This document shows positions 51,115 through 59,370 of a stretch of DNA of 64,000 nt, piece after piece. Source of the DNA: Mesorhizobium sp. WSM3862 (GTDB lineage Bacteria; Pseudomonadota; Alphaproteobacteria; Rhizobiales; Rhizobiaceae); contig NZ_NSGE01000002.1 of NCBI RefSeq assembly GCF_002294985.1, positions 310,001 to 374,000 of the forward strand, in the 5' to 3' direction. The translations under genes and the position numbers were made by a program. The notes under the pieces were generated by a model, which worked only from the letters and a program-made list of their open reading frames with translations, did no database searches and was not told the origin of the DNA. How positions within the stretch are numbered: position 1 is the first letter of the stretch; each line of letters opens with the position of its first letter.

Positions 51115-51188
51115 TCCCGCTTCGTCTAACGATAGGACAGCGCCCTTTGAAGGCGTGAATCGTGGTTCGAATCCATGAGCGGGAACCA
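51115..51188 (+). tRNA. tRNA-Gln-like gene (anticodon TTG) with unusual body
   Basis: The segment folds into a complete cloverleaf: acceptor TCCCGCT/AGCGGGA (7 bp), D-arm GTCT-AACGATA-GGAC, anticodon arm GCGCC-CTTTGAA-GGCGT, a 4-nt variable loop, T-arm with TTCGAAT, and encoded CCA. The anticodon TTG reads CAA (Gln). The U1-A72 end pair fits GatCAB recognition of tRNA-Gln. However, the D- and anticodon-loop sequences look like tRNA-Glu, and the D-loop has GA where the invariant GG (G18G19) is expected. It may be a divergent functional tRNA or a decaying copy. Confidence 0.75.
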
Positions 51189-51309
51189 GCCGGCGGCTGG
51201 TATTCGGCCCGCACCGGCATGCCATCACGCACGCTTAAACTTCTCGTGAGACCGGAACGGGCCGCGCTTTTTCGGGTTAGGATGCGTTCGTTCCAAACTG
51301 GGGATATTC

Positions 51310-51486
51310 ATGAAGAAGATTCTATTGGCGTCAGTTCTCGCTCTGGCCGCGGCATCGGCTGCCGTGGCTCCAACGCAGGCCGAAACCGTTATCGTCAAGA
51401 CCGGCAAGCATCACTGCAGAACCAAGGTGGTCACCCATTGGGTTCACCACCGCAAGGTCGTCGAGAAGGTCAAGGTCTGCCACTGA
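51310..51486 (+). CDS. Small secreted His/Lys/Cys-rich peptide (58 aa)
   Basis: A 58-codon gene beginning MKKILLASVLALAAASAAV, a clear Sec signal peptide with cleavage after TQA. The mature part of about 34 residues is basic, with several His and two Cys (HHCRTKVVTHWVHHRKVV ... VCH). The pattern suggests metal binding or a disulphide. A GGGG purine stretch precedes the ATG by about seven bases. A large inverted repeat starts 14 nt after the stop. I do not recognise the family by function; similar tiny exported proteins occur in rhizobia. Confidence 0.7.
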   Translation: MKKILLASVLALAAASAAVAPTQAETVIVKTGKHHCRTKVVTHWVHHRKVVEKVKVCH

Positions 51487-51499
51487 CCGCATGTCCAGC

Positions 51500-51599
51500 C
51501 CTGGAGCGGTTCAGCGTTTGATAGACCGCTGAACCGCTCCAGGTGTTCTTTACGCGATCCGGACGGAAGAACCGGTGCCCACACTTCCTGGAATTGCGT
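51500..51599. repeat. Intergenic palindromic repeat, family B (full copy)
   Basis: A perfect 17-bp inverted repeat (CCTGGAGCGGTTCAGCG ... CGCTGAACCGCTCCAGG, 10-nt loop) is followed by a second imperfect stem ACGCGATCCGGA ... TTCCTGGAATTGCGT. The second half matches the partial copy at 4821-4871. It lies between convergent genes (the small peptide and eda) and would stop or stabilise transcripts from either side. Confidence 0.8.
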
Positions 51600-52234
51600 T
51601 AGGCGAGCTTGCTCGCCTCGCGCGCCAGGGCTTCGATCTCATCCCATTTGCCGGCCTTGATGAATTCGTCGGGCGCCACCCACGAGCCGCCGACGCAGAT
51701 GACGTTGGGGAGGCTCAGATAGTCGGCGGCGTTCTTGGCCGTTATGCCGCCGGTCGGGCAGAATTTCACGTCGGCGAGCGGCGAGGCGAAGGCCTTCAGC
51801 GATGCGATGCCGCCCGACTGTTCGGCCGGGAAGAATTTCAGGAAGCGCAGGCCGGCTTCGCGCGCAGCCATGATCTCCCCGGGGGTGATGGCGCCGGGCA
51901 GCAGCGGCACGGGGCTGTCGTTGGCCGCGTCGAGAAGCTGGCTCGTAATGCCGGGGCTGACGATGAATTTCGAGCCGGCGCGTGCCGCCTCGTCGAACTG
52001 CTTGGCATCGAGAATGGTGCCGGCACCGACAACCGCGTCCTCGACTTCGGCCGCGACGCGGCGGATCGCTTCCAGCGCATCGGCGGTGCGCAGCGTGATC
52101 TCGATCGCCCTCAAGCCGCCGCGCGACAGAGCGCGAGCGAGCGGCACGGCGTCGGCGACATTGGCGATCTTGAGCACCGGGATGACCGGCTGGCCGTTGA
52201 GGAGCGACAGAAGCTTTTCGGTCTTGCTGGTCAT
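51599..52234 (-). CDS. eda: KDPG/KHG aldolase (2-dehydro-3-deoxy-phosphogluconate aldolase)
   Basis: A 211-residue class I aldolase of the Entner-Doudoroff pathway, cleaving KDPG to pyruvate and glyceraldehyde 3-phosphate. Catalytic segments: the Glu in [10 protein letters not shown] near 46, [10 protein letters not shown] near 72, and the Schiff-base Lys in [14 protein letters not shown] near 132, followed by FCPTGGIT for phosphate binding. It is not beside edd or zwf here, so it is a stand-alone copy, as is common in rhizobia. Confidence 0.93.
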   Translation of the reverse strand: MTSKTEKLLSLLNGQPVIPVLKIANVADAVPLARALSRGGLRAIEITLRTADALEAIRRVAAEVEDAVVGAGTILDAKQFDEAARAGSKFIVSPGITSQLLDAANDSPVPLLPGAITPGEIMAAREAGLRFLKFFPAEQSGGIASLKAFASPLADVKFCPTGGITAKNAADYLSLPNVICVGGSWVAPDEFIKAGKWDEIEALAREASKLA

Positions 52235-52370
52235 TGGCTTGTCTCTCCGTTTCGGTCGATTTCAACCGATTAGCAGAAGGGGTATTCCGAGTCCACGAAG
52301 GCGGGCGTGTCGCAATGTCACGCGGCCCGTCCGCTCCGCCTTGAAACGGCTTTCAGCACGGTCTAGTGGC

Positions 52371-53306
52371 ATGGGCATGACAACAACCAAGGAAATTCAG
52401 CCGGTCCGCGTTGCCGCGCTCTACAAGTTTGCGTGGCTCGACAATTACCAAGCGCTGCGCGCGCCGCTTGCCGCCTTCTGCTGCGGACGCGGCATCAAGG
52501 GCACGCTGCTTTTGGCGCAGGAGGGCATCAACGGCACGGTCGCCGGCAGCGAGGCAGCGATCGCAGCGCTTATCGATCACCTGGAGGCGATCGAAGCGCT
52601 TGCCGGCCTGGAAGTGAAATACAGCACCGCCGCCGAGATGCCGTTCCACCGCATGAAGGTGCGGCTGAAGCGCGAGATCGTCACGATGGGCGTCGACGAT
52701 CTCGATCCGGCGAGCAGCGCCGGCACCTATGTCGCGCCGGCCGATTGGAACGCGCTGATCGCGGACGCCGACACGTTGGTCATCGACACGCGCAACGCCT
52801 ACGAGGTTTCGATCGGCACCTTCAAGGGCGCGGTCGATCCCAAGACCGCCAGCTTTCGCGAGTTCCCGGGCTGGGTCGAAGAGCACCGCGAGGAGCTCGA
52901 AGGCCGCAAGGTGGCGATGTTCTGCACCGGCGGCATTCGCTGCGAGAAGGCGACCGCTTACGTGAAGTCGCTGGGCTTCAGGCAGGTCTTCCATCTCAAG
53001 GGCGGCATCCTGAAATATCTCGCAGAGGTGCCGGCCGAAGAGAGCCTATGGCAGGGCGAATGCTTCGTCTTCGACGAGCGGGTATCGGTGTCGCATGGCC
53101 TGGCCGAGGGCGAAGCCGAACTCTGCCGCGCCTGCCGCCATCCGCTCACCGTCGAGGACCGGCTCTCGCCGAAATATACGGTCGGCGTCTCATGCCCGCA
53201 TTGCTTCGAAGCGCGCTCGGACGCGGACCGCGCGCGCTACGCCGAACGCCATCGCCAGGTGGAACTCGCGCATGCGCGGGGCGCCAAGCGCCACATCGGA
53301 AGCTGA
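52371..53306 (+). CDS. trhO: tRNA uridine(34) hydroxylase TrhO (rhodanese-related)
   Basis: A 311-residue protein. An N-terminal acylphosphatase-like region contains [18 protein letters not shown]. The rhodanese domain (about 125-225) has its active Cys in [18 protein letters not shown]-terminal region with CRACRHPL and VSCPHCFE could bind zinc. TrhO hydroxylates U34 of certain tRNAs on the way to 5-methoxy or carboxymethoxy uridine. The start is ambiguous between ATG 52371 and ATG 52377; neither has a strong ribosome site. Confidence 0.92.
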   Translation: MGMTTTKEIQPVRVAALYKFAWLDNYQALRAPLAAFCCGRGIKGTLLLAQEGINGTVAGSEAAIAALIDHLEAIEALAGLEVKYSTAAEMPFHRMKVRLKREIVTMGVDDLDPASSAGTYVAPADWNALIADADTLVIDTRNAYEVSIGTFKGAVDPKTASFREFPGWVEEHREELEGRKVAMFCTGGIRCEKATAYVKSLGFRQVFHLKGGILKYLAEVPAEESLWQGECFVFDERVSVSHGLAEGEAELCRACRHPLTVEDRLSPKYTVGVSCPHCFEARSDADRARYAERHRQVELAHARGAKRHIGS

Positions 53307-53427
53307 GCAGCCCAGGTTTCGTCAAATCATCCGCCCGTTCATTGTAATGTCAATGCGCGGGGCCTACGTCTTGCCGATCCGAAACCCCGCCCGGGCGCAT
53401 TCGGCCGGGCCAATTCTGGAGGCATTG

Positions 53428-54135
53428 ATGCTCGACCCCAAGAAGCTGCTCGACGACCTTTTCGGCTCGCAAATTCCCGGCACGGGATCGACCGTTCGCG
53501 ACAAGGCGGGGCAGGCGGTGCAGATGGCGAAGGACAATCCGCTCGCCGCCGGCGCGCTGGCGGCGGTGCTGCTCGGCACCGGCCCCGGTCGACAGGTGAC
53601 GGGCGCTGCCATGAAGCTCGGCGGCCTGGCAGCCATTGGCGGCCTCGCCTACAAGGCCTACCAGAACTACAAGGCCGGCAATGTGCCGGCACAAGAACCC
53701 GTGGCCGGCGAGCCCGAGTTGCTGCCGCCGCCCAAGGACACCGCCTTCCACCCCTCGCAGGCGCCGCAGGGCGAGGCCGAATTCACGCTGACCCTAGTGC
53801 GGGCGATGATCTCGGCGGCCAAGGCGGACGGTCATGTCGATGACGAGGAGCGGCAGAAGATCGCCGACAAGCTCAAGCTCGCCGGCATCGGTGCCGAAGC
53901 GGAAAAATTTCTGCTGGATGAGCTTGAACGCCCGCTCGATCTCGACGTCCTGATCACCGGCGCCAAGACCGATGCGCAGAAGGTTGAGCTCTACACCGCC
54001 TCGCGCCTTACCATCGATCCCGACACCCGCACGGAGCGCGGCTATCTCGACCTGCTAGCCGGCCGCCTCGGCCTGCCGGACGCGCTGGTCGACCATGTCG
54101 AGGCGACGGTCTCGGCGGCGAAGGCGCCGGCTTGA
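53428..54135 (+). CDS. TerB / DUF533 family protein
   Basis: A 235-residue protein with a hydrophobic, Gly/Ala-rich region (about 38-75: LAAGALAAVLLG, GLAAIGGLAYKAY) that may associate with the membrane. The C-terminal TerB-like four-helix domain (about 115-232) has AMISAAKADGHVDDEE and ASRLTIDPDTRTE, the acidic metal-binding pattern of tellurite-resistance TerB and YebE. The start follows GGAGG. No tellurite genes are near; a stress or envelope function is usually assumed for this group. Confidence 0.88.
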   Translation: MLDPKKLLDDLFGSQIPGTGSTVRDKAGQAVQMAKDNPLAAGALAAVLLGTGPGRQVTGAAMKLGGLAAIGGLAYKAYQNYKAGNVPAQEPVAGEPELLPPPKDTAFHPSQAPQGEAEFTLTLVRAMISAAKADGHVDDEERQKIADKLKLAGIGAEAEKFLLDELERPLDLDVLITGAKTDAQKVELYTASRLTIDPDTRTERGYLDLLAGRLGLPDALVDHVEATVSAAKAPA

Positions 54136-54200
54136 ACCGCGCCCGATCCGCGCCAGCAAATTGCCGGTTGGTAAACGGGCATGGGACGTGCTGCTGGCCG

Positions 54201-54216
54201 TTAATCTTTCGTTAAC
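54201..54216. promoter_or_regulatory. CtrA-type binding box (TTAA-N7-TTAAC)
   Basis: TTAATCTTTCGTTAAC fits the full cell-cycle regulator CtrA consensus exactly. It lies 185-200 bp upstream of the SDR start and just upstream of a candidate small RNA. It could also form the loop side of a stem (GCTGG ... CCAGC), so binding is inferred from sequence alone. Confidence 0.65.
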
Positions 54217-54239
54217 CCAGCAAGCGCATCATTCTAACC

Positions 54240-54309
54240 AGTCGGACCGGCTTATCCTCCTCCCAAGCGCGGTTCAGATGAGGGGCGGTCGCCAATGACC
54301 GCCCTTTTT
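54240..54309 (+). ncRNA. Candidate small RNA with CCUCCUCCC motif and strong terminator
   Basis: Between the TerB and SDR genes, GGGCGGTC-GCCAAT-GACCGCCC followed by five T (54283-54309) is a textbook terminator lying 150 nt past the previous stop codon, which is far for a gene end. Just upstream, CTTATCCTCCTCCCAAGC carries an anti-Shine-Dalgarno CCTCCTCCC of the kind exposed in loops of rhizobial sRNAs such as the alpha-r14 (NfeR1) group. The start is unknown; a CtrA-type box lies at 54201-54216. It could instead be the tail of the TerB mRNA. Confidence 0.5.
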
Positions 54310-54405
54310 GTCGGCTCCGCTTTCTTGCCGACAATAGCCGCTTGCCACGCCCTCCGTCATTTGCGATGCCACGTCTTCTTCCAGCAGTGACGGGGAGCGA
54401 GGACG

Positions 54406-55167
54406 ATGACCGCCATGACAGAGAAAACAGCCATCGTAACCGGCGCGGGCACCGGCATCGGCAAGAGCGTCGCCACCACGCTGCTCAAGGCAGGCTGGAA
54501 CACCGTGTTCTGCGGCCGCCGCAAGACGCTGCTCGAGGAGGCGATCGCCGAGGCTGGGAAGACCAGCGCCAGGGCGCTTGCCGTTGCATGCGACATCAGC
54601 AAGGCCGGCGAAGTCGACGACATGTTCGAGACAGTGGTGGAGGCGTTCGGGCGCGTCGACCTGCTCTTCAACAATGCCGGCATGGGCTACAAGTCGACGC
54701 TGATCGACGAGATCCCGGTCGAGGTCTGGAACGATGTCGTCGGCGTCAACCTGACCGGCTCGTTCCTATGCGCCCGTGCCGCCTTCGGCGTCATGCGCCG
54801 GCAAAAGCCGATGGGTGGGCGCATCATCAACAATGGCTCGGTGTCGGCCTATGCGCCGCGGCCGGGCTCAGCGCCCTACACGGCGACCAAGCATGCCATC
54901 ACCGGCCTGACCAAGACCCTGGCGCTCGACGGCCGGCCCTATGACATTGCCTGCGGCCAGATCGACATCGGCAATGCGCTGACCGAGATGGCGCAGGCGA
55001 TGACCGTCGGCGTGCCGCAGGCCAACGGCTCCATCGCCGCCGAAGCGGTGATGGATGTCCAGCGCGTCGCCGACGCGGTGCTTCACATGGCGAGCCTGCC
55101 GCTCGACGCCAATGTGCTGTTCATGACGGTGATGGCGACGAAGATGCCGTTCGTCGGCCGCGGGTGA
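54406..55167 (+). CDS. SDR family oxidoreductase
   Basis: A 253-residue short-chain dehydrogenase. The cofactor motif TGAGTGIGKS is at about 12-21, NNAG near 89, and the catalytic Ser in INNGSVSAY with YTATK near 160. The Arg-rich FCGRRKTLLEE near 41 suggests NADP(H). The start follows GGGGAGCGAGGACG; a second ATG is nine bases further. It lies alone and convergent with the aminotransferase; the substrate is unknown. Confidence 0.92.
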   Translation: MTAMTEKTAIVTGAGTGIGKSVATTLLKAGWNTVFCGRRKTLLEEAIAEAGKTSARALAVACDISKAGEVDDMFETVVEAFGRVDLLFNNAGMGYKSTLIDEIPVEVWNDVVGVNLTGSFLCARAAFGVMRRQKPMGGRIINNGSVSAYAPRPGSAPYTATKHAITGLTKTLALDGRPYDIACGQIDIGNALTEMAQAMTVGVPQANGSIAAEAVMDVQRVADAVLHMASLPLDANVLFMTVMATKMPFVGRG

Positions 55168-55180
55168 GGGGGCTGAGGCT

Positions 55181-56365
55181 CTATTTCGTCAAGAACCCTT
55201 CGATCCGCTCCAGCGCTCGCAATATGTTCTCCTCGGAATTGGCGTAGGAAAGCCGGACATAGCCTTCGCCGAGCACGCCGAAATCGGGGCCGCCGATCAG
55301 CGCTACTCCGGCATCCTCCAACAGCGCCGAGGCAAGCTTCTTGGCCTTCCAGCCGGTCTTCGAAACATTGGGGAAGGCGTAGAAGGCGCCCTTCGGCGTG
55401 ATGCAGGAAATGCCGAGGAGCGCGTTCAGCCCTTCGACCACTATCTTCCTGCGGTTGTCGAAGGCGAGCATCATCTTTTCGACATCGTCCTGCGGGCCGT
55501 CTATCGCGGCGATGCCGGCATACTGGCTCGGCGCGTTGACGCAGGACCAGCAGTTGACCGCAAGCTTGCGCACCTTGTCGTAGAGATAGGCGCCCTTTTC
55601 GCCGTTTGGCCAGATCGACCAGCCCATGCGCCAGCCGGTCATCGCCCAGGTCTTGGACCAGCCGTTGAGCACGATCAGCCTGTCGCGGAGTTCCGGAAAG
55701 TTGAGCAGCGAGCAGTGGGTCTCGCCGTCATAGGTCATGACATCGTAGATTTCGTCGGAGAGGATCGCGACCTCAGGGTGCTTCTCCAAGCCCTTCACGA
55801 GTTTGGCGATCTCGTCCCGCGCGGTCACGCCGCCGGTCGGATTGGCGGGCGAGTTTAGGATCAGCAGCCTCGTCTTCGGCGTGATCAGCGCCAGCGTCTC
55901 TTCCGCCGAGAAGGCAAAGCCGTTCTCCTCGCGGATCGGCACCGGGATTGGAGCAGCACCCGTGAACTCGATCATCGAGCGATAAATCGGAAAGCCGGGA
56001 TCGGGATAAAGAATCTCCGCCCCCGGCTCGCCGAACATCAGGATCGCGGCGAACATGGTCGGCTTGCCGCCGGGCAGGATCATCACGTTCTCGGGCGATA
56101 CTTCGACCCCGGTGGTGGTCAGGGTTCGGCGCACGACCGCCTCTCGAGTGGCTAAAAGGCCGTTGGCAGGCGTGTAGCCGTGATGGCCGTCGCGCAGCGC
56201 CTTGATCGCCGCCTCGACGATATGCTGCGGCGTCTTGAAGTCGGGCTGGCCGATGCCGAGGTTGATGATGTCGCGGCCCTGATGGGCAAGCGCCGTTGCC
56301 CGCGCGAGCACCGCAAAGGCATTTTCCTCGCCGAGACGATCGAAGGCCGCGATGGTGTGGAGCAT
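55181..56365 (-). CDS. PLP-dependent aminotransferase, class I/II (AspC-like)
   Basis: A 394-residue fold-type I aminotransferase. INLGIGQPDFKTPQHI (about 35-50) is the N-terminal substrate segment, NPTGG near 170, and the PLP Lys is in NGWSKTWAMTGWRMGW near 235, with the C-terminal YVRLSYANSEENI holding the carboxylate-binding Arg. Members of this subgroup transaminate aspartate, aromatic amino acids or alanine; specificity is not readable. It is convergent with the SDR, 13 nt apart. Confidence 0.92.
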   Translation of the reverse strand: MLHTIAAFDRLGEENAFAVLARATALAHQGRDIINLGIGQPDFKTPQHIVEAAIKALRDGHHGYTPANGLLATREAVVRRTLTTTGVEVSPENVMILPGGKPTMFAAILMFGEPGAEILYPDPGFPIYRSMIEFTGAAPIPVPIREENGFAFSAEETLALITPKTRLLILNSPANPTGGVTARDEIAKLVKGLEKHPEVAILSDEIYDVMTYDGETHCSLLNFPELRDRLIVLNGWSKTWAMTGWRMGWSIWPNGEKGAYLYDKVRKLAVNCWSCVNAPSQYAGIAAIDGPQDDVEKMMLAFDNRRKIVVEGLNALLGISCITPKGAFYAFPNVSKTGWKAKKLASALLEDAGVALIGGPDFGVLGEGYVRLSYANSEENILRALERIEGFLTK

Positions 56366-56448
56366 TTTTCCCGTCCCTGTGGTTCTTTCTGTGGGCGAGC
56401 GTTTTTGTGAGCGTGCGCCAGGAAAAGTCAAACGGATTGGAGCGGTCG

Positions 56449-57135
56449 GTGTCGGAAAATCTGAAGAATTGGCAGGCACGCCCGCGCCCCGAACGCAAGG
56501 CGCTGGAAGGTCGCTATGTCCGGCTCGAACCGCTGAGCGCGTCAAAGCACGGCGACGGGCTCTTTGAAGCGTCGTCGGTGCCGGATGCCGGTGGCCGCTT
56601 CGCCTGGCTGCCGGACTATCCGCCCGAGAACCGCGCCGCCTTCCAACCATGGCTGGACAAAGTCGAGGCGAGCGAGGATCCGCTGTTCTTCGCCGTCATC
56701 GATAAGGCGAGCGGCAAGGTCGCCGGACGTCAGACGCTGATGCGGATTGATGCCGCCAACGGCGTCATCGAGATCGGCAACATCTATTGGGGGCCGCTGA
56801 TTTCGCGCAGGCCGCAGGCGACCGAAGCACAGTTCCTGTTCACCAAATATGCCTTCGACGAGCTCGGCTATCGCCGCTACGAATGGAAATGCAACAACCG
56901 CAACGAGCCGTCGAAACGTGCGGCGGAACGTTTCGGTTTCAAGTTCGAAGGCATTTTCCGCCAGCATCTTGTGGTGAAGGGCGAAAACCGCGATACGGCG
57001 TGGTATTCGATCATCGACAAGGAGTGGCCGGCGCTGCGCAAGGCCTATGAGGCCTGGCTCGATCCGGCGAATTTCGATGGCGAGGGCCGCCAAAAGCGAC
57101 GGCTCGAGGATTTCCGTGCCGAATCCGGCGCGTAG
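56449..57135 (+). CDS. GNAT family N-acetyltransferase (RimJ/RimL type)
   Basis: A 228-residue acetyltransferase. Typical elements are GRYVRLEPLSASKH near 17, IGNIYWGPLISRRPQATEA (about 106-124), YRRYEWKCNNRNEPSKRAAERFGF near 143 (written here in part) and EGIFRQHLVVKGENRDTAWYS near 168 as the strand pair around acetyl-CoA. The start is GTG 56449 behind GGAG. It precedes the CDF exporter by 13 nt and may share its transcript. The acceptor is unknown. Confidence 0.88.
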   Translation: MSENLKNWQARPRPERKALEGRYVRLEPLSASKHGDGLFEASSVPDAGGRFAWLPDYPPENRAAFQPWLDKVEASEDPLFFAVIDKASGKVAGRQTLMRIDAANGVIEIGNIYWGPLISRRPQATEAQFLFTKYAFDELGYRRYEWKCNNRNEPSKRAAERFGFKFEGIFRQHLVVKGENRDTAWYSIIDKEWPALRKAYEAWLDPANFDGEGRQKRRLEDFRAESGA

Positions 57136-57148
57136 CAGGAGTTGCGCG

Positions 57149-58129
57149 ATGGCGCATGATCACGGCTCACACGCGCACAGCCACGGCGCCGATCACGTGC
57201 ACGGGTCGACCGACAAGAAGCGCGTTCTCGTCGCGGGCTGCCTGACAGCGGGCTTCATGATCGCGGAGGCGCTCGGCGGCTTGCTCACCGGCTCGCTGGC
57301 GCTGCTTGCGGATGCCGGCCATATGCTGGCGGACGCGATCGCGCTCGGTCTCGCCTGGTATGCCTTCCACCTCACCGGACGTCCCGCCACCGGGCGTCTC
57401 ACCTACGGCTTCGCTCGCGTGAAGACGCTGGTCGCATACACCAACGGCATCGCCATTTTCGTCATCGCGCTTTGGATCGTCTACGAGGCCTGGGGGCGGC
57501 TGATGCACCCGGCGCCGGTGCTGGGCGGGCCGATGCTGGTGGTGGCGGTCGCCGGCCTGCTGGTCAACGTCGCCTCCTTCTTCGCGCTGCATGGCGGCGA
57601 CCGCGAGAGCCTCAACATGCGCGGCGCCATACTGCATGTGCTGGGCGACCTGCTTGGCTCGGCCGCGGCAATCGCTGCGGCCCTCATCATCCTCGCCACC
57701 GGCTGGACGCCGATCGATCCGATCCTCTCCGTGCTGGTGGCGCTGCTGATCCTGTCGACGGCGTGGTCGCTGATGCGCGAGGCCGCCCATGTGCTGCTCG
57801 AAGGCGTGCCGGCAAGCCTCGACCGCGATCTCATCGCCAAGGATCTGGAAGCCGCGGTCAAGGGCGTGCGGGAGGTGCATCACATGCATGTCTGGTCGCT
57901 CGACGGCACCAGCAACATGGCGACGCTGCATGCCTGCCTGAATGACGGCGTCGATGCGCATGCTGCGGTGAGCGCCATCAAGAAGCGGCTTGCGGCGAAG
58001 CACGGGATCGATCATGCAACGGTGGAGCCCGAGTTCGGCCTGTGCGCCGACAGCCATGACGAGCACGATCATCACCATGATCACGACCATGCGCATGATG
58101 CGCCTCGCGATCGCCGCCACTATCACTGA
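57149..58129 (+). CDS. Cation diffusion facilitator (CDF) metal exporter
   Basis: A 326-residue inner-membrane Zn/Co/Ni/Fe exporter with six membrane helices. The paired metal-site motifs are ADAGHMLADAI near 50 (HxxxD) and LHVLGDLLGS near 165 (HxxxD). The C-terminal cytoplasmic domain has REVHHMHVWSLDG. Histidine-rich tails occur at both ends (MAHDHGSHAHSHGADHVHG and HDHHHDHDHAH), typical of CzcD/DmeF-like proteins. A NicO/DUF1007 pair 1.2 kb away suggests a metal-handling neighbourhood. No metal-responsive regulator is adjacent. Confidence 0.93.
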   Translation: MAHDHGSHAHSHGADHVHGSTDKKRVLVAGCLTAGFMIAEALGGLLTGSLALLADAGHMLADAIALGLAWYAFHLTGRPATGRLTYGFARVKTLVAYTNGIAIFVIALWIVYEAWGRLMHPAPVLGGPMLVVAVAGLLVNVASFFALHGGDRESLNMRGAILHVLGDLLGSAAAIAAALIILATGWTPIDPILSVLVALLILSTAWSLMREAAHVLLEGVPASLDRDLIAKDLEAAVKGVREVHHMHVWSLDGTSNMATLHACLNDGVDAHAAVSAIKKRLAAKHGIDHATVEPEFGLCADSHDEHDHHHDHDHAHDAPRDRRHYH

Positions 58130-58172
58130 GCCGGGCGATGCCTTTGAGTTGCCTCGGAGCGAAGGGTGAATA

Positions 58173-58379
58173 ATGGACCGCGAGACGCGCAACGCGGCGA
58201 TCGCCGCGGCCTGGATACTGCTCCTGTTCGGCCTCGCCGCCTATTTCCTGCCGACCATCATGCTGGCCGCCGGCAAGGTCTCGACGGTCCTTGCGGTCGT
58301 CATCGCCGCGCTCTTCATGGTGGGGCTGTTCGTCGTCCTGTGGCTGCGCGGACGCAGCCAACGCAAGAAGGGTCTATGA
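58173..58379 (+). CDS. Small two-helix membrane protein (68 aa)
   Basis: A 68-residue protein with two hydrophobic segments (about 8-28 and 36-58) separated by a short loop and a basic C-terminus (RGRSQRKKGL). A purine-rich GAAGGGTGAAT precedes the ATG. It lies 43 nt after the metal exporter and one base before the DenD-like gene, so it is probably co-transcribed. No family function is recognised. Confidence 0.75.
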   Translation: MDRETRNAAIAAAWILLLFGLAAYFLPTIMLAAGKVSTVLAVVIAALFMVGLFVVLWLRGRSQRKKGL

Positions 58380-58380
58380 G

Positions 58381-59355
58381 ATGAGAGTTCTGATTACCGG
58401 CGCCGCCGGCATGGTTGGCCGCAAGCTGATCGCAAGGCTGGCCAAGGACGGTGTGCTGCGCGGGCGCAAAATAACCGCGCTCGATCTGCACGATATCGTG
58501 CCGCCGCAGGCGCCGACGCTCGCCGGAGTCGATATCTCGATCCACGCCGGCGATCTTTCCACGCCCGGCGCGACGGCCAAGCTCGTTGCTTCCCGCCCGG
58601 ACGTGATTTTCCATCTCGCCGGCATCGTTTCCGGCGAGGCGGAGGCCAATTTCGACCTCGGCTACCGCGTCAATCTCGACGGCACGCGCGCTTTGTTCGA
58701 CGCGGTGCGGGTGGCGGGCTTCGCGCCGCGCCTTGTCTTCACCTCGTCGATCGCGGTGTTCGGCGCGCCGTTCCCGGATGTCATCCCGGACGAGTTCCAT
58801 CCGACGCCGCTCACCTCCTACGGCACGCAGAAGCTGATCAGTGAGGCGCTGCTTGCCGACTACTCGCGGCGCGGATTCTTCGACGGCATCGGCATCCGGC
58901 TGCCCACCATCTGCGTACGGCCGGGCAAGCCGAACAAGGCGGCGTCGAGCTTCTTCTCAGGGATTATCCGCGAGCCGCTCAGCGGCCAGGAGGCGATCCT
59001 GCCGGTGCCGCGCTCGGTGCTGCACACACATGCCAGCCCGCGATCGGCGGTGAATTTCCTGATCCATGCGGCCGAAATCGATGGCGATAAGGTCGGGCCG
59101 CGGCGCAATCTCACCATGCCCGGCGTGGCGGTCACGGTCGGCGAGCAGATCGACGCGCTCGGGCGCATAGGCGGCGCCGAGGTGGTCAAACGGATCCGCG
59201 AGCAGCCCGACGAAACGATCTGGGCGATCGTCAGAGGCTGGCCGACGCGCTTCGAGGCGCGCCGCTCGCGGGAACTTGGTTTTGTCGCCGAGAAGAATTT
59301 TGATGAGATCATCCGCGCCCATATCGAGGACGAACTCGACGGAAGGATCGAGTGA
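58381..59355 (+). CDS. denD: NAD-dependent epimerase/dehydratase, D-erythronate dehydrogenase (DenD)-like
   Basis: A 324-residue extended SDR. The NAD motif is ITGAAGMVGRKL (5-16), the catalytic Tyr/Lys is SYGTQKLISE near 143, and IRLPTICVRPGKPNKAASSFF near 177 is characteristic of the DenD branch, which oxidises D-erythronate at C2. In other bacteria denD sits with otnC/otnI/otnK genes; these are absent here, so the physiological substrate is unsure. The start abuts the previous stop (TGA-G-ATG). Confidence 0.82.
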   Translation: MRVLITGAAGMVGRKLIARLAKDGVLRGRKITALDLHDIVPPQAPTLAGVDISIHAGDLSTPGATAKLVASRPDVIFHLAGIVSGEAEANFDLGYRVNLDGTRALFDAVRVAGFAPRLVFTSSIAVFGAPFPDVIPDEFHPTPLTSYGTQKLISEALLADYSRRGFFDGIGIRLPTICVRPGKPNKAASSFFSGIIREPLSGQEAILPVPRSVLHTHASPRSAVNFLIHAAEIDGDKVGPRRNLTMPGVAVTVGEQIDALGRIGGAEVVKRIREQPDETIWAIVRGWPTRFEARRSRELGFVAEKNFDEIIRAHIEDELDGRIE

Positions 59356-59370
59356 CAGTTTCGGTCGGCT

